From Paenarthrobacter sp. (GTDB lineage Bacteria > Actinomycetota > Actinomycetes > Actinomycetales > Micrococcaceae), in the NCBI GenBank assembly GCA_031179305.1, contig JAPSHX010000002.1, positions 385,053 through 449,052 of the forward strand: DNA of 64,000 bases, in the 5' to 3' direction. The notes under the pieces were generated by a model. It saw only the letters and a list, made by a program, of their open reading frames with translations, was not told the origin of the DNA and ran no database searches. A program made the translations under genes and the position numbers. Positions 28,196-40,315 of the stretch are shown here, in pieces (within the stretch, counting starts at the first letter, position 1; each line of letters starts with the position of its first letter).

Positions 28196-29440
28196 GTGCC
28201 GTTGATCCGTCGTGTGGCGTTCCTGTCGCTGCACACCTCCCCCATGGAGCAGCCCGGCGCGGGAGATGCCGGCGGAATGAACGTCTACGTTCGCGCCCTG
28301 GCCATGGCACTAGCCGAGTCCGGTGTCGAAGTGGAGATTTTCACCCGCTCCACCAAATCCGGTCAGCCTGCCGTCGAGCATCCCGGGCCGGGGGTTTGCG
28401 TCCATAACGTCATGGCAGGTCCGCGGCGCAAACTACCCAAGGAAGAATTGCCGGCCCTCCTGCACCACATGGTGGAAGAGATCGACAAGATCCGCCACCA
28501 ACAGCTCCATGGGCGTTATGACGCCATTCATTCCCACTATTGGGTTTCCGGGGTTGCAGGGCTTGAGTTGTCAGAACTGTGGGGTGTTCCGCTGGTCCAC
28601 ACAATGCACACCATGGCCAAAGTCAAAAACCTTGTCCTTGAGTCCGGCGAACGGCCTGAGCCCCGGCGCCGGGAAGAAGGCGAACAACGGATTGTTGACG
28701 GTGCCTCGCGGCTGGTTGCCAACACTCCTGCCGAGGCGGACGAACTGGTTTCCCATTACGGAGCAGACCTTGACCGGATTGACGTCGCGCCACCCGGGGT
28801 GGACCTGAAGGTGTTCACGCCGTCCTTCCGACGGAAGTCCCGTTCCTTGAGGGGAGTCAGGCCCGACAGCTTCCATATTCTCTTCGCCGGAAGGATCCAG
28901 CGGCTCAAAGGCCCGCAGGTTTTCGTCAAAGCCGCAGGGATCCTCCGCCAGCGCAGGCCTGACATCGATCTGGAAATGACTATCCTGGGGTCCCTTAGCG
29001 GTGCCAAGGACTTCAACCTCCAGCACTTCATCGAAGACGCCGGACTGGCCGACGTCGTCACCCACCGGCCGCCTGTGGTGGCGCCGGAGCTGGCCAGTTG
29101 GTTCCGGTCCGCTGACGTGGTGGTGATGCCGTCCTTCAGCGAGTCCTTCGGGTTGGTGGCGTTGGAAGCACAGGCGTGCGGTACACCCGTAGTGGCCACC
29201 AACGTTGGCGGCCTCTCCCGCGCCATCTCGGACGGACGAACCGGAATGTTGGTGGACGGGCACGACCCCTCAGACTGGGCCGACGCCCTTGAGGATCTTT
29301 ACGACGACGTCCAAACCCGGGAGGACATGGGCCGGCTCGCTGCCACCCACGCCGAGTCCTTTGGATGGCAGCGCACTGCAGCCATTACCTTGGAAAGCTA
29401 CCGGGAAGCCGTCGGCGGCCTGCTGGTCCCGCGACGCTGA
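28196..29440 (+). CDS. mshA: D-inositol-3-phosphate glycosyltransferase (mycothiol synthesis)
   Basis: Transfers GlcNAc from UDP-GlcNAc to 1D-myo-inositol 3-phosphate, the first step of mycothiol synthesis. It has 414 residues, GT4 family, GT-B fold. Diagnostic stretches: LHTSPMEQPGAGDAGGMNVY, IHSHYWVSG, APPGVDLKVFTP, LFAGRIQRLKGP and the donor-site motif PSFSESFGLVALEAQACGTP. The GTG at 28196 follows GAGGAGG with 5-nt spacing. Ino1 (31433-32518), encoded 2 kb away, makes the acceptor, and GlmS/GlmM in this window lead to the donor. Confidence 0.95.
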   Translation: MPLIRRVAFLSLHTSPMEQPGAGDAGGMNVYVRALAMALAESGVEVEIFTRSTKSGQPAVEHPGPGVCVHNVMAGPRRKLPKEELPALLHHMVEEIDKIRHQQLHGRYDAIHSHYWVSGVAGLELSELWGVPLVHTMHTMAKVKNLVLESGERPEPRRREEGEQRIVDGASRLVANTPAEADELVSHYGADLDRIDVAPPGVDLKVFTPSFRRKSRSLRGVRPDSFHILFAGRIQRLKGPQVFVKAAGILRQRRPDIDLEMTILGSLSGAKDFNLQHFIEDAGLADVVTHRPPVVAPELASWFRSADVVVMPSFSESFGLVALEAQACGTPVVATNVGGLSRAISDGRTGMLVDGHDPSDWADALEDLYDDVQTREDMGRLAATHAESFGWQRTAAITLESYREAVGGLLVPRR

Positions 29441-29488
29441 GTCTCCGCTCGTAACCGCTCCCGGGCTGATAGATTGTCGCGCACAGCG

Positions 29489-29515
29489 TAAGAATCACAG
29501 CCTAAGAATCCCAGC
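29489..29515 (+). repeat. tandem 14-bp-period repeat in the fhs leader
   Basis: TAAGAATCACAGC (29489-29501) and TAAGAATCCCAGC (29503-29515) differ at one base. They lie between a possible TAGATT -10 box near 29470 and the fhs start. Function unknown. Confidence 0.45.
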
Positions 29516-29553
29516 AGCAGCATCCCCGCTGCGGGCAGAGCCGAAGGACAACG

Positions 29554-31242
29554 ATGTCTGAAGACAAGATCCTGAGCGATCTTGAAATTGCCCACCGCGC
29601 AACCATACGTCCCATTGAAGACATCGCCGAACGCGCGGGCATCAATGTGGACGCCCTTGAGCTCTACGGGCCCCACAAGGCCAAGATCAACCGGGCCAAG
29701 CTGGTACTCCCCCAGGGAAAGGCGCCCGGCAAGGTGGTGCTTGTCTCTGCCATGTCTCCCACCCCGGCAGGCGAAGGCAAATCCACCACCACCGTGGGTC
29801 TAGCTGACTCCTTAGCCCGTGCCGGGCACAAAGTGATGATCGCACTGCGTGAACCCTCCCTGGGCCCCATTCTGGGCATGAAGGGAGGGGCAACCGGCGG
29901 CGGATACTCACAAGTGCTTCCAATGGACGACATCAACCTGCACTTTACCGGCGACTTCCACGCAATCACATCTGCGAACAACGCCCTCATGGCGCTGGTG
30001 GACAACCACATTTTTCAAGGCAACCAGCTCGGAATCGATCCCCGGCGCATGACGTTCAAACGCGTCCTGGACATGAACGATCGCTCGCTCCGGGAAGTTG
30101 TCATCGGCCTCGGCGGCCCCATACAGGGAGTTCCCCGGCAAGACGGCTTCGATATAACGGTTGCGTCGGAAATCATGGCGGTCTTCTGTCTCGCCACGGA
30201 CCTCGACGACCTTCGGGCACGCCTGGGACGCATCACTTTCGGGTACACCTACGATCGCACCCCGGTCACCGTGTCAGACCTCGGCGTGGAAGGTGCACTG
30301 ACCATGCTCCTGAAAGACGCCATCAAGCCGAACCTCGTCCAAACCATCGCCGGGACCCCCGCGTTGGTGCACGGCGGACCCTTCGCGAACATTGCCCACG
30401 GCTGCAATTCTCTGATCGCTACCTGCACCGCCATGCAGCTTGCGGACATCGTGGTCACCGAAGCGGGCTTCGGCGCAGACCTCGGCGCTGAGAAGTACAT
30501 GGACATCAAGGCGCGCATCGCCGACGTGGCGCCATCCGCCGTCGTGGTGGTTGCAACAATCCGCGCCCTCAAAATGCAGGGCGGGGTTCCCAAGGAGAAA
30601 CTCAGCGAGCCAAACATCGAGGCCATGGCAGCAGGCGTCGAGAACTTGAAAAGGCACGTGGGCAACGTTGCGAAGTTCGGCATTTCGCCCGTTGTATCCA
30701 TCAACAAGTTTGGAACCGACACTCCCGAGGAACTTGAGTGGCTCCTCGCCTGGTGTGCAGCAGAAGGCGTGGAAGCCGCCGTCGCTGATGTTTGGGGCCG
30801 CGGAGGCGGAGGCGACGGCGGTGACGAGCTCGCAGCCAAAGTTGCGGCGGCTTTGGATGCGCCGTCCAACTTCCATCCCCTGTACCCGCTGGAACTGAGC
30901 GTCGAGGACAAGATCCAAACGATTGTGCAGGAGATCTACGGGGCCGATGGCGTGGAGTTCTCAGTTCCGGCACTCAGGCGCCTTGCCGAGATCGAGAAGA
31001 ATGGCTGGTCAGGGCTCCCTGTGTGCATGGCCAAGACGCAGTATTCCTTCACTGACGATGCCTCTCGGCTTGGTGCGCCCAAGGGATTCCGGGTGCACGT
31101 CCGCGAGCTGCTTCCCAAGACGGGTGCCGGGTTCATTGTCGCGTTGACCGGCGCGGTGATGACCATGCCTGGCCTTCCCAAGGAACCCGCCGCGATGCGC
31201 ATGGACGTGGACGCAGACGGCAACCCCACGGGCCTTTTCTAA
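29554..31242 (+). CDS. fhs: formate--tetrahydrofolate ligase
   Basis: ATP-dependent synthesis of 10-formyl-tetrahydrofolate for one-carbon metabolism. It has 562 residues, the usual length. The ATP loop is [20 protein letters not shown]; further signatures are [39 protein letters not shown] and [15 protein letters not shown]. The ATG at 29554 has an AAGGAC Shine-Dalgarno. It appears monocistronic and is followed directly by the repeat cluster at 31242-31378. Confidence 0.97.
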   Translation: MSEDKILSDLEIAHRATIRPIEDIAERAGINVDALELYGPHKAKINRAKLVLPQGKAPGKVVLVSAMSPTPAGEGKSTTTVGLADSLARAGHKVMIALREPSLGPILGMKGGATGGGYSQVLPMDDINLHFTGDFHAITSANNALMALVDNHIFQGNQLGIDPRRMTFKRVLDMNDRSLREVVIGLGGPIQGVPRQDGFDITVASEIMAVFCLATDLDDLRARLGRITFGYTYDRTPVTVSDLGVEGALTMLLKDAIKPNLVQTIAGTPALVHGGPFANIAHGCNSLIATCTAMQLADIVVTEAGFGADLGAEKYMDIKARIADVAPSAVVVVATIRALKMQGGVPKEKLSEPNIEAMAAGVENLKRHVGNVAKFGISPVVSINKFGTDTPEELEWLLAWCAAEGVEAAVADVWGRGGGGDGGDELAAKVAAALDAPSNFHPLYPLELSVEDKIQTIVQEIYGADGVEFSVPALRRLAEIEKNGWSGLPVCMAKTQYSFTDDASRLGAPKGFRVHVRELLPKTGAGFIVALTGAVMTMPGLPKEPAAMRMDVDADGNPTGLF

Positions 31243-31378
31243 CCATCTCTCACATCCCAACCCCTTCAACCCGACCATCTCTCACATCCCAACCCCTACA
31301 AGCCGACCATCTCTCACTCTTCTGAGGAAAGTGATAGAGCGTCCGGCCCAAGCCCGAGGGATCTGATAGAGCGTCCGG
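31242..31378. repeat. cluster of 32-bp-period repeats between fhs and ino1
   Basis: ACCATCTCTCAC begins at 31242, 31274 and 31306 (period 32); the first two units share ACCATCTCTCACATCCCAA and the following CCCCT. They are followed by TGATAGAGCGTCCGG at 31332 and 31364, again 32 bp apart. The reverse complement of the first motif, GTGAGAGATGGT, resembles GTGATAGAGCGT, so the cluster is a set of direct repeats facing inverted ones. It fills the convergent gap between fhs and ino1. Confidence 0.8.
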
Positions 31379-31386
31379 GATACGAC

Positions 31387-31418
31387 AAACGCCCCCGCAT
31401 CGGAATACGGGGGCGTTT
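31387..31418 (-). terminator. Rho-independent terminator of ino1
   Basis: Perfect 11-bp stem (31387-31397 with 31408-31418) flanked by A and T tracts on both sides, 15 nt after the ino1 stop. It could also stop fhs transcripts arriving from the other direction. Confidence 0.9.
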
Positions 31419-31432
31419 GGTGTGGCGGGTGT

Positions 31433-32518
31433 TTAGCGCTCGATGTCGCCGCGGATGAAGGCTTCAACCTTGTCGCGGGCGAGGTCGTCGTTGAACTGCT
31501 CCGGCGGCGACTTCATGAAGTAGCTGGAAGCGGAAAGCAGCGGGCCGCCGATGCCGCGGTCCAACCCGATCTTTGCGGCGCGGATAGCGTCGATGATCAC
31601 GCCGGCAGAGTTCGGCGAGTCCCACACTTCGAGCTTGTACTCGAGGGAAACGGGAGCGTCACCGAAGTTGCGGCCCTCAAGACGGACGAAGGCCCACTTG
31701 CGGTCGTCGAGCCATGCAACGTAGTCGGATGGTCCAATGTGGACATCGTCGGCATGCAGCTCAGCCTCGACGTTGGAGGTAACGGCCTGGGTCTTGGAGA
31801 TCTTTTTGGACTCCAGACGGTCGCGTTCCAGCATGTTCTTGAAGTCCATGTTGCCGCCGACGTTCAGCTGGTACGTGCGGTCCAAAGTGACACCGCGATC
31901 CTCGAACAGCTTGGCCATGACGCGGTGCGTGATAGTGGCACCGATCTGGCTCTTGATGTCGTCACCAACAATCGGGACACCGGCCTCAGTGAACTTGTCC
32001 GCCCACTCCTTGGTGCCTGCGATGAAGACGGGCAGTGCGTTAACGAAAGCAACACCGGCATCGATGGCGCACTGGGCGTAGAACTTGGCGGCCTGGTCCG
32101 AACCTACGGGCAGGTAGCAAACCATGACGTCGGCCTTGGCCTCGCGGAGGGCGGCAACAATGTCCACGGCTTCTTCGGAAGCCTCGACGATGGTCTCGCG
32201 GTAGTACTTGCCGAGGCCGTCCAGGGTGTGGCCGCGCTGCACCGTCACACCGGTGGCGGGAACGTCGGCGATCTTGATGGTGTTGTTTTCGCTGGCACCG
32301 ATGGCGTCTGCGAGGTCAAGTCCAACCTTTTTGCTATCGACGTCGAAAGCAGCAACGAACTGGACGTCGTTGACGTGGTACTGACCGAACTCGACGTGCA
32401 TCAGACCCGGGATCGTGGCCTTGGGGTCAGCGTCGCGATAGTACTGAACACCTTGGACCAGCGATGCGGCGCAGTTACCTACGCCGACAATGGCAACACG
32501 AATCGGATGTGAAGACAC
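31433..32518 (-). CDS. ino1: inositol-3-phosphate synthase
   Basis: NAD-dependent cyclisation of glucose 6-phosphate to 1D-myo-inositol 3-phosphate, the precursor of mycothiol and inositol lipids. It has 361 residues, the short actinobacterial form. Signatures: the NAD-binding [45 protein letters not shown] and the Lys-rich catalytic region [12 protein letters not shown]. The GTG at 32518 follows AAAAGGAG; an upstream in-frame ATG at 32611 would place that Shine-Dalgarno inside the gene. A TACAAT -10 candidate lies at 32618-32623 (minus). Confidence 0.96.
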   Translation of the reverse strand: MSSHPIRVAIVGVGNCAASLVQGVQYYRDADPKATIPGLMHVEFGQYHVNDVQFVAAFDVDSKKVGLDLADAIGASENNTIKIADVPATGVTVQRGHTLDGLGKYYRETIVEASEEAVDIVAALREAKADVMVCYLPVGSDQAAKFYAQCAIDAGVAFVNALPVFIAGTKEWADKFTEAGVPIVGDDIKSQIGATITHRVMAKLFEDRGVTLDRTYQLNVGGNMDFKNMLERDRLESKKISKTQAVTSNVEAELHADDVHIGPSDYVAWLDDRKWAFVRLEGRNFGDAPVSLEYKLEVWDSPNSAGVIIDAIRAAKIGLDRGIGGPLLSASSYFMKSPPEQFNDDLARDKVEAFIRGDIER

Positions 32519-32617
32519 GGAACTCCTTTTGAGAAATAACCTCAGGTGCCAGGCGCATCCCTGACTGAGTCCAGGGCACGGCTGATTGGCACGGCGCGCC
32601 ATTCGGCGCACACTTGC

Positions 32618-32623
32618 ATTGTA
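32618..32623 (-). promoter_or_regulatory. possible -10 box of ino1
   Basis: TACAAT on the minus strand about 100 bp upstream of the GTG. The -35 region is not convincing and overlaps the neighbouring terminator stem. Confidence 0.3.
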
Positions 32624-32629
32624 ACCAAC

Positions 32630-32669
32630 ACAGCGGAAGCCGGTTTTGTTCCCTACCGGCTTCCGCTGT
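32630..32669 (-). terminator. Rho-independent terminator of the aldo/keto reductase gene
   Basis: Perfect 15-bp stem (32630-32644 with 32655-32669) and 10-nt loop, 19 nt after the stop codon at 32689. Confidence 0.85.
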
Positions 32670-32688
32670 TTATGTCAGTTCTTGAATG

Positions 32689-33726
<1,038 letters not shown>

Positions 33727-33754
33727 ACGTTCTATCCTGCCACTGCACAAACCG

Positions 33755-33792
33755 GGGTGACGGCGCTGTCCGCAATGTGGGCGCCGTCACCC
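33755..33792 (-). terminator. terminator hairpin downstream of treZ
   Basis: Perfect 12-bp GC-rich stem (33755-33766 with 33781-33792), 14-nt loop, 14 nt after the treZ stop codon. The T-tract is weak. Confidence 0.7.
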
Positions 33793-33806
33793 TCGATCGG
33801 CGGGGC

Positions 33807-35579
33807 TTAGTGGACGCGCACGACGGCGGCGCTACCGCCGGGAAGCGTCAGTGTCCGGTCTTCCAAGGCTGCCTCGCTGTCGGTGGCCAGCAACACGGAA
33901 CCGTTCAGTGGCGTCCCCAGTGCTTCGTCCCCGAAGTTGCAAACCACCCGGACTGAGCCGCGGGAGAACTGCAGCCAGTGTTCGTCGTCGTCGAACTCAA
34001 CGGAGGTCTCACCGAATCCGCCGTCCGCCAGCTCCGGAGTGTTCCGGCGCAGCTGTGCTAAATCCTTGTACAGCTGCAGCAAGCGTGCGTGGTCGCCTTC
34101 TCCTGCTTCGTCCCAGTTGAGCTTGGAACGCTGGAACGTTTCCGGGTCCTGCGGATCAGGGACCGCGGCAGGGTCCCAACCCATACGTTCGAACTCCTTG
34201 ATCCGCCCCTCCGCTGTGGCCTTCCCAAGCTCAGGTTCCGGGTGGGAGGTGAAGAACTGCCATGGCGTAGAGGCCCCAAATTCTTCGCCCATGAACAACA
34301 TGGGCGTGAACGGCGACGTCATGGTGAGCACAGCGCCTATGGCCAGCTTTCCGTACGACAACGACGCTGTTAGCCGGTCGCCAGTTGCCCTGTTGCCGAT
34401 TTGGTCGTGGTTCTGCAAGCAGACCACCAGCGCAGACGGATGCGCCAAATCGTGCCTGATGGGCCGGCCGTGATGCCGTTCCCGGAAGCTGGAGTAGCTG
34501 CCATCGTGAAGGAAGCCATGTTGCAGGACCTTCGCGAGGACTGCCAGGGAGTCAAAGTCCGCGTAGTAGCCGGTAGTCTCCCCGCTGAGGTTGACGTGCA
34601 CGGCGTGATGGAAGTCGTCGCTCCACTGGCCTTCCAACCCGTAGCCGTTGTCCTTGCGCGGATAGATGAGCCGCGGGTTGTTCAGATCAGATTCAGCGAT
34701 CATGGTCCGGGGAATTCCCGTCTCCGCCTCAATCTCATCTCCCAGCGCGCCGAACTCCTCAAGGATATGCACGGCGCGCTCGTCACGCAGGGCATGCACG
34801 GCATCGAGACGAAGTCCGTCCACATGGTAGTCCCGGAGCCACATCGCCGCATTTTCCAGAATGTAACGGCGAACATCGTCCGAGCCGGGTCCGTCCAAGT
34901 TGACCGAATCGCCCCAGGTGTTGCCCTCTCCCGATTTCAGGTAGGGACCGTACTTAGGCAGATAGTTACCGCTGGGCCCGAGGTGGTTGTAAACAACGTC
35001 CTGGATGACACCCAAGCCGGCAGCATGCGCAGCATCCACAAAGCGCTGGTAGGCCTCAGGTCCGCCATACGGTTCGTGCACGGCATACCAAAGGACTCCG
35101 TCGTAGCCCCAGTTGTGGACACCGTTGAAGCCATTGACCGGCAGCAGTTCGATGAAGTCGACACCAAGCTCCACTAGGTAGCCCAGCTTCCCGGCGGCGG
35201 CATCCAATGTTCCTTCGGGTGTGAAGGTACCCAGATGCATCTCGTAGATCACGGATCCTTTGAGCTTCCGGCCCTTCCATCCGCTGTCCTTCCACTGATA
35301 AGCGGAGGGATCGAAGGTCGCAGATAAACCGTGGACCCCGTCCGGCTGCCTCCGCGAGCGGGGATCCGGGAACGGTCCTTCCCCGTCCACGATGTAGCCG
35401 TACCGCACCCCGTCGGCTTCCTGTGCCGCCACGTCAGCCGGCGCGCGCCACCAACCGCGGGCACCGCCGTCGTGGTGGTGTTCCATGCCGTACTCCAAGT
35501 CGCCGACCCGCAGCCGAACAGAATCTGCGTTCGGTGCCCAGACGTCGTAACGGTTTTTTCCAGCAGCGTTTTCCAGCAT
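33807..35579 (-). CDS. treZ: malto-oligosyltrehalose trehalohydrolase
   Basis: Releases trehalose from maltooligosyl-trehalose made by TreY. A 590-residue GH13 enzyme. An N-terminal CBM48-like domain ([16 protein letters not shown]) precedes the barrel with [41 protein letters not shown] (catalytic Asp), MIAESDLN (catalytic Glu) and [12 protein letters not shown]. The ATG at 35579 follows AGGGGAAC; an alternative ATG 25 codons upstream lacks such a signal. Third in the glgX-treY-treZ operon, 75 bp behind treY. Confidence 0.95.
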   Translation of the reverse strand: MLENAAGKNRYDVWAPNADSVRLRVGDLEYGMEHHHDGGARGWWRAPADVAAQEADGVRYGYIVDGEGPFPDPRSRRQPDGVHGLSATFDPSAYQWKDSGWKGRKLKGSVIYEMHLGTFTPEGTLDAAAGKLGYLVELGVDFIELLPVNGFNGVHNWGYDGVLWYAVHEPYGGPEAYQRFVDAAHAAGLGVIQDVVYNHLGPSGNYLPKYGPYLKSGEGNTWGDSVNLDGPGSDDVRRYILENAAMWLRDYHVDGLRLDAVHALRDERAVHILEEFGALGDEIEAETGIPRTMIAESDLNNPRLIYPRKDNGYGLEGQWSDDFHHAVHVNLSGETTGYYADFDSLAVLAKVLQHGFLHDGSYSSFRERHHGRPIRHDLAHPSALVVCLQNHDQIGNRATGDRLTASLSYGKLAIGAVLTMTSPFTPMLFMGEEFGASTPWQFFTSHPEPELGKATAEGRIKEFERMGWDPAAVPDPQDPETFQRSKLNWDEAGEGDHARLLQLYKDLAQLRRNTPELADGGFGETSVEFDDDEHWLQFSRGSVRVVCNFGDEALGTPLNGSVLLATDSEAALEDRTLTLPGGSAAVVRVH

Positions 35580-35654
35580 CAAGTTCCCCTGTATGTGTTT
35601 AGGCGTGCTTGCAGTGACGATGTTGACGGTCAGCTCATCACGACCGTCCGACAA

Positions 35655-37967
35655 TCAGTCCGTGGGTACCAGTAGGGCCACCGGGTATTGCTCCAACAGA
35701 GTGGCCACAGGCACAGCACCAGCCCCGTACGTGGCGCCAGTGAGTTCATCCCGGCAGTCCACTGTCAGTTCGATGGACGTGTCCCGCCAGCCGCCTTCCC
35801 TCGCCAGACGCTTGGGCAAACGCGTGGCAACGGTGAGAGCTCCCCGATGGTCAGCACCACGATCGAAAGCCACCACGTGTGCGGCGGCAGCGCCTTGGGC
35901 CGCGACCGGGAGGTAGCCGGCGAATAACTCGGGCCTGTCACGGCGCAACCGAAGTGCACGGGAAACCACCAGAAGTTTGGCAGCTTCCTCCGTGAACGCG
36001 GGCTTGGCTCCGTCATCCAGCGCCGCCAAGGCAGCAATGCGAGCTTGGAAGTCCACTGGCCGCCGGTTGTCAGGGTCAGTCAGCGAGCCGTCCCTGAATT
36101 CCGTCCCTTGGTAGACGTCCGGCACGCCTGGCATGGTCAGCTGGATCAGTTTGGCGGACAGCGAATTGGACGTTCCATAAGGTTCGAGCTCGTCCACGAA
36201 GTTCGTCAGGGCGGCGGTCACCTCCGGGACGTCGAATACGGCGTCGACGGCGGCAGCCAACTTGCGCTCGAACTCCTGGTTGGGGTCGGTCCAGTTAGTG
36301 GAATTACCTGCCTCGCGGGCTGCCTTCAAGGCATAGGACTGTAAACGCTGGCGATCCGCGGGCCATGCGCCCACGATCGATTGCCAGATCAGTGCCGAGA
36401 GGGGTCCATCGGGGATGGGGGCGAGCTCCTGGACGGTGCCGAGGAAAAGCTCCCACTCCGGCACGGCCTCGGAGATGACCGAGATCCTGGCCCTTGCGTC
36501 CTCACTCCGCTTGGTGTCGTGAGTGCTCAGTGTTGTCATGGAGAGCGGCAAGAGCTGCTGCCTGCGGGCCATGCGCTCATGGAAAACTCCACTGGGGATC
36601 GAGAATTCCGTGGGATCCGCGCCCACTTCCGTCAACGATCCAAGCCGGGTATAGCGGAAGAATGCTGTGTCCTCTACACCCTTGGCCATGACCATGCCGG
36701 ACGTCTGCTGGAAACGCCGGGCCAGCAAACTGGTCTCATCCAGCAAGAGCGGCTGGAGCTGACTGAGGACGGTTGCCAGGTCAGGGCGCTCCTTGGCGGC
36801 GTTTTCCACGGACTCTACGAGTGTCTTCCCGCCATAGGGCAGGTACGTCCTATAGATGGGGAAACAGCAAATGATTTCAGCCAGCGCGTCGGCTACCTTG
36901 GCGAACGGCAGCTCCAAGGATTCAGGCACCAGCCGGGCAAGCCGCAGGATTTCCGAGCGCAGGATGCCATCGGCGATGCGGCGCTTGGTGGCATGAATCA
37001 TGGCGTGGTAATCCGCCGGAACGTCCGCGTTCCGCAGACGGGCATCGAGGGAGTTCAGGTACTCCTCCGCAGCCGGGTCCACAAAAAGGCGGTCAACATC
37101 AGCCAATGCGTCGTAGCCCGTGGTTCCTTCGCAGTCGAAGGTCTCGGGCAGCCGCTCCCCCGGTTCCAGGATCTTCTCCACCAACAGGTAAGCGCCCCCC
37201 GTGGCCTCGCGCAGCCTGGCGAGGTAGCCCTCTGGGTCGGCGAGCCCATCGGGGTGGTCGATCCTCAGGCCGTCCACCAGCCCTTCGCGGAACCAGCGGA
37301 CGATCTCTTCATGGGACTCGTCAAAGACCCAGGGAATCTCGACGCGTACGCCGGCAAGAGTGTTCACTGCGAAGAACCGCCGGTAGTTCAGGTCGGCGTC
37401 CGCCCGGCGCCAGCCAATCAACTCATAGTGCTGCCGTGCATGGACCTCGCGCGGGTTGTCCCCGGACGTGTACGTCCCCTCGGCCAGCGGGAAACTGTGA
37501 TCGTAGTAACGCAGTTCATCGTCCACGAGCTTCAGTTCGTCAAGGTCGGCGTCACTTCCCAGGACAGGGATGCGGATCTTCCCCCCGCCGAAGTCCCAGT
37601 CGACATCGAAGGCCTCCGCGTACTTTGAACCGCGGCCTTCCTTCAGCAGCTGCCACCACCATGCGTTCTGCTTGGGCGAAGCAACGCCCATGTGGTTGGG
37701 CACGATGTCGGCCAGGATGCCCATGCCCTTTTCCTTCGCGGCCTTGGACAGCGCGGTGAGCCCTTCGGGACCTCCCCTTGAGGGGTCCACAGTGGAGGGA
37801 TCGGTCACGTCATAGCCGTGGTCCGAGCCCTTTTCTGCAGTCAGGATTGGTGACACGTATACCCAATCGATTCCCAAGGAACGCAAGTATCCGGTCAGCT
37901 CCGCAGCATCCTGCAGAGTGAAGCCCGGGCGGATTTGGAGCCGATATGTGGAGACAGGGGTCCTCAT
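35655..37967 (-). CDS. treY: malto-oligosyltrehalose synthase
   Basis: Intramolecular transglucosylase that turns the reducing end of maltodextrins into a trehalosyl group. A 770-residue GH13 enzyme. Key stretches: [20 protein letters not shown] at the N-terminus, [46 protein letters not shown] and the C-terminal [13 protein letters not shown]. The ATG at 37967 overlaps the glgX stop by four bases (ATGA) and has GGAGGAG upstream. Its product is the TreZ substrate. Confidence 0.96.
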   Translation of the reverse strand: MRTPVSTYRLQIRPGFTLQDAAELTGYLRSLGIDWVYVSPILTAEKGSDHGYDVTDPSTVDPSRGGPEGLTALSKAAKEKGMGILADIVPNHMGVASPKQNAWWWQLLKEGRGSKYAEAFDVDWDFGGGKIRIPVLGSDADLDELKLVDDELRYYDHSFPLAEGTYTSGDNPREVHARQHYELIGWRRADADLNYRRFFAVNTLAGVRVEIPWVFDESHEEIVRWFREGLVDGLRIDHPDGLADPEGYLARLREATGGAYLLVEKILEPGERLPETFDCEGTTGYDALADVDRLFVDPAAEEYLNSLDARLRNADVPADYHAMIHATKRRIADGILRSEILRLARLVPESLELPFAKVADALAEIICCFPIYRTYLPYGGKTLVESVENAAKERPDLATVLSQLQPLLLDETSLLARRFQQTSGMVMAKGVEDTAFFRYTRLGSLTEVGADPTEFSIPSGVFHERMARRQQLLPLSMTTLSTHDTKRSEDARARISVISEAVPEWELFLGTVQELAPIPDGPLSALIWQSIVGAWPADRQRLQSYALKAAREAGNSTNWTDPNQEFERKLAAAVDAVFDVPEVTAALTNFVDELEPYGTSNSLSAKLIQLTMPGVPDVYQGTEFRDGSLTDPDNRRPVDFQARIAALAALDDGAKPAFTEEAAKLLVVSRALRLRRDRPELFAGYLPVAAQGAAAAHVVAFDRGADHRGALTVATRLPKRLAREGGWRDTSIELTVDCRDELTGATYGAGAVPVATLLEQYPVALLVPTD

Positions 37968-40246
37968 GCGTTCGACTCCTCCGTTTCACCTTCATCGTTG
38001 GTACCTGCGGGCGCAGCGCCCTTGTAATCGAACGGTAACGACGTCACCGCGGGGGCAGTGATGGATGCCGTTTCGGGAGTGCTCGTCTGGGTCAGCGCGG
38101 CTAGGGAAGCTGCAACAGAGTGATCCGGTTCAATTTCCGGGGTGCTGTGGGCGCGGAGTACCACCAGAGACTTACCGCCGACCATTAGGATCTGGTCGGG
38201 CTTGATGACGCCCGCTTCAGCCCCTTCTCCAGCGGTATCGATCATGACATCCCAAGCGGGCGCATACTCGTCGGAAGGAATCCGGAAGCCTACTTCGTCT
38301 TGGTCGGCGTTGAAGTACAGCAGGAAGTTGACGTCAGTGATGCGACGGCCTTGGGTATCCCGGCCGTGGATACCGTCGCCATTGAGGAACACGCCCACAG
38401 AGCGTCCCAGGTGTTCGTCCCAGTCGGACGGCGTCATGGTGCTCGCGTCAGCGTCCAGCCATACGATGTCCGGGAGACGCTCGCCTTCACCACGCAACAC
38501 CGGACGACCATCGAAGAAGCGGCTGCGACGCAGGCTGGGGTGTTTTGCCCGGAGTGCGCTAACTGCTGCAGTGAACTCGATCAGGGGCTGGTCCACGTTG
38601 TCCCAGTTGATCCACGTGAGCTCGGAATCCTGGCAGTAGCCGTTGTTGTTGCCGTTCTGCGTCCTGCCTAGTTCGTCACCGTGCAGGAGCATGGGAACAC
38701 CCTGGGACAGGAACAGGGAGGCAATGAAGTTGCGCTGCTGGCGTGCCCTCAGGCCAAGGACCGTGGGATCGTCCGTAGGCCCTTCCGCACCACAATTCCA
38801 AGAACGGTTGTGGGATTCGCCGTCGTTGTTACCCTCACCGTTGGCTTCGTTGTGTTTCTCGTTGTAGGACACAAGGTCAGCCAGCGTGAAGCCATCGTGG
38901 GCGGTGACGAAGTTGATCGACGCTACGGGGCGACGCCCGGAGTGCTCGTAGAGGTCAGCCGAGCCGGTCAACCGGGACGCGAACTCGCCCAAGGTGGAAG
39001 GTTCGCCGCGCCAGAAGTCGCGGACGGTGTCGCGGTATTGGCCGTTCCACTCTGTCCACTGGGGAGGAAAGTTGCCCACCTGGTACCCGCCGGGCCCAAC
39101 GTCCCAAGGCTCGGCAATGAGCTTCACCTGGGAGACCACCGGGTCCTGTTGGATCAGTTCGAAGAAGGTGGACAGCTTGTCCACGTCGTAGAACTCACGG
39201 GCCAGTGTGGAGGCGAGGTCAAAGCGGAACCCGTCAACGTGCATCTCGGTCACCCAGTAGCGCAGGGAGTCCATGAGCAGCTGGAGGGAGTGCGGGCTAC
39301 GGACGTTGAGCGAGTTGCCCGTGCCGGTGTAGTCCATGTAGTACTTCTGGTCGTCTTCCACCAGGCGGTAGTACGCGGAGTTATCAATGCCCTTGAAGGA
39401 CAGTGTGGGTCCAAGGTGATTTCCCTCGGCAGTGTGGTTGTACACGACGTCCAGGATGACCTCGATGCCAGCTGTGTGCAGCGCCCGCACCATGGCCTTG
39501 AAGTCCTGGACCTGCTGTCCGGTATCGCCTTTGGAGCTGTAGCTGTTGTGGGGCGCAAAGAAACCGATGGTGTTGTAGCCCCAGTAGTTGTTCAGGCCCT
39601 TGTCCTGCAGGATGCCGTCATTGACGAACTGGTGCACCGGCATGAGTTCAATCGCCGTGATCCCCAGCTTCTGCAGATGGGAGATAACCGCGGGGTGGGC
39701 GACGCCGGCGTACGTGCCGCGCTGCTCCTCGGGCACCTCCGGATGCATTTGGGTGAGGCCCTTGACGTGTGCCTCATAGATGACGGACTTGTGGTACGGA
39801 ATCCGCAGGAGCTTATCACCGTCCCAGTCGAAGAACGGGTTGATGACCACGCCCAGCATCATGTGGGGAGCCGAGTCCTCGTCGTTGCGGGAATCCGGGT
39901 CCCCCATGTTGTACGAGAACAGGGACGGGTCCCAGTCGATCTGCCGGTGGATGGCCTTTGCGTACGGATCCAGCAGCAGTTTGTTGGGGTTGAATCGTTG
40001 GCCGGCGTCGGGGTCATAGGGACCGTGAACTCTGTAGCCGTACTTCTGCCCAGGTTGAGCCTGCGGCAGATAACAGTGCCATACGTAACCATCCACTTCG
40101 GTAACGTCTACGCGGACTTCCCCGCCGTCGTCGTCGAAGAGACACAATTCCACTTTTTCGGCCTTCTCGCTAAACAGCGCGAAGTTGGTGCCGGTGCCGT
40201 CAAAGGTGGCACCCAGCGGATAAGCCGATCCAGGCCAGACTTCCAT
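37964..40246 (-). CDS. glgX: glycogen debranching enzyme
   Basis: Hydrolyses alpha-1,6 branches in glycogen or limit dextrin, supplying linear maltodextrins to TreY. A 760-residue GH13 enzyme. The N-terminal CBM48 region has [20 protein letters not shown]; the barrel has [47 protein letters not shown] (catalytic Asp), [16 protein letters not shown] (catalytic Glu) and [17 protein letters not shown]. The ATG at 40246 has AGGAGA at ideal spacing; a longer frame from 40282 is unlikely. The ~70-residue C-terminal tail after [11 protein letters not shown] is Thr/Ala/Glu-rich and poorly conserved in look. Confidence 0.96.
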   Translation of the reverse strand: MEVWPGSAYPLGATFDGTGTNFALFSEKAEKVELCLFDDDGGEVRVDVTEVDGYVWHCYLPQAQPGQKYGYRVHGPYDPDAGQRFNPNKLLLDPYAKAIHRQIDWDPSLFSYNMGDPDSRNDEDSAPHMMLGVVINPFFDWDGDKLLRIPYHKSVIYEAHVKGLTQMHPEVPEEQRGTYAGVAHPAVISHLQKLGITAIELMPVHQFVNDGILQDKGLNNYWGYNTIGFFAPHNSYSSKGDTGQQVQDFKAMVRALHTAGIEVILDVVYNHTAEGNHLGPTLSFKGIDNSAYYRLVEDDQKYYMDYTGTGNSLNVRSPHSLQLLMDSLRYWVTEMHVDGFRFDLASTLAREFYDVDKLSTFFELIQQDPVVSQVKLIAEPWDVGPGGYQVGNFPPQWTEWNGQYRDTVRDFWRGEPSTLGEFASRLTGSADLYEHSGRRPVASINFVTAHDGFTLADLVSYNEKHNEANGEGNNDGESHNRSWNCGAEGPTDDPTVLGLRARQQRNFIASLFLSQGVPMLLHGDELGRTQNGNNNGYCQDSELTWINWDNVDQPLIEFTAAVSALRAKHPSLRRSRFFDGRPVLRGEGERLPDIVWLDADASTMTPSDWDEHLGRSVGVFLNGDGIHGRDTQGRRITDVNFLLYFNADQDEVGFRIPSDEYAPAWDVMIDTAGEGAEAGVIKPDQILMVGGKSLVVLRAHSTPEIEPDHSVAASLAALTQTSTPETASITAPAVTSLPFDYKGAAPAGTNDEGETEESNA

Positions 40247-40315
40247 GCGTTCTCCTCTTGATGATGCGAACAACTGTTGCAAGCCTACTCAAGCACCCAG
40301 ACACCGACAGCAACC

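Noticed and set aside
31242..31378. CRISPR array
   Set aside because: The period is only 32 bp with nearly identical intervening sequence, three units at most, and no cas genes nearby.
38681..40261. A 526-codon plus-strand open frame
   Set aside because: Antisense shadow of glgX, whose motifs are unmistakable.
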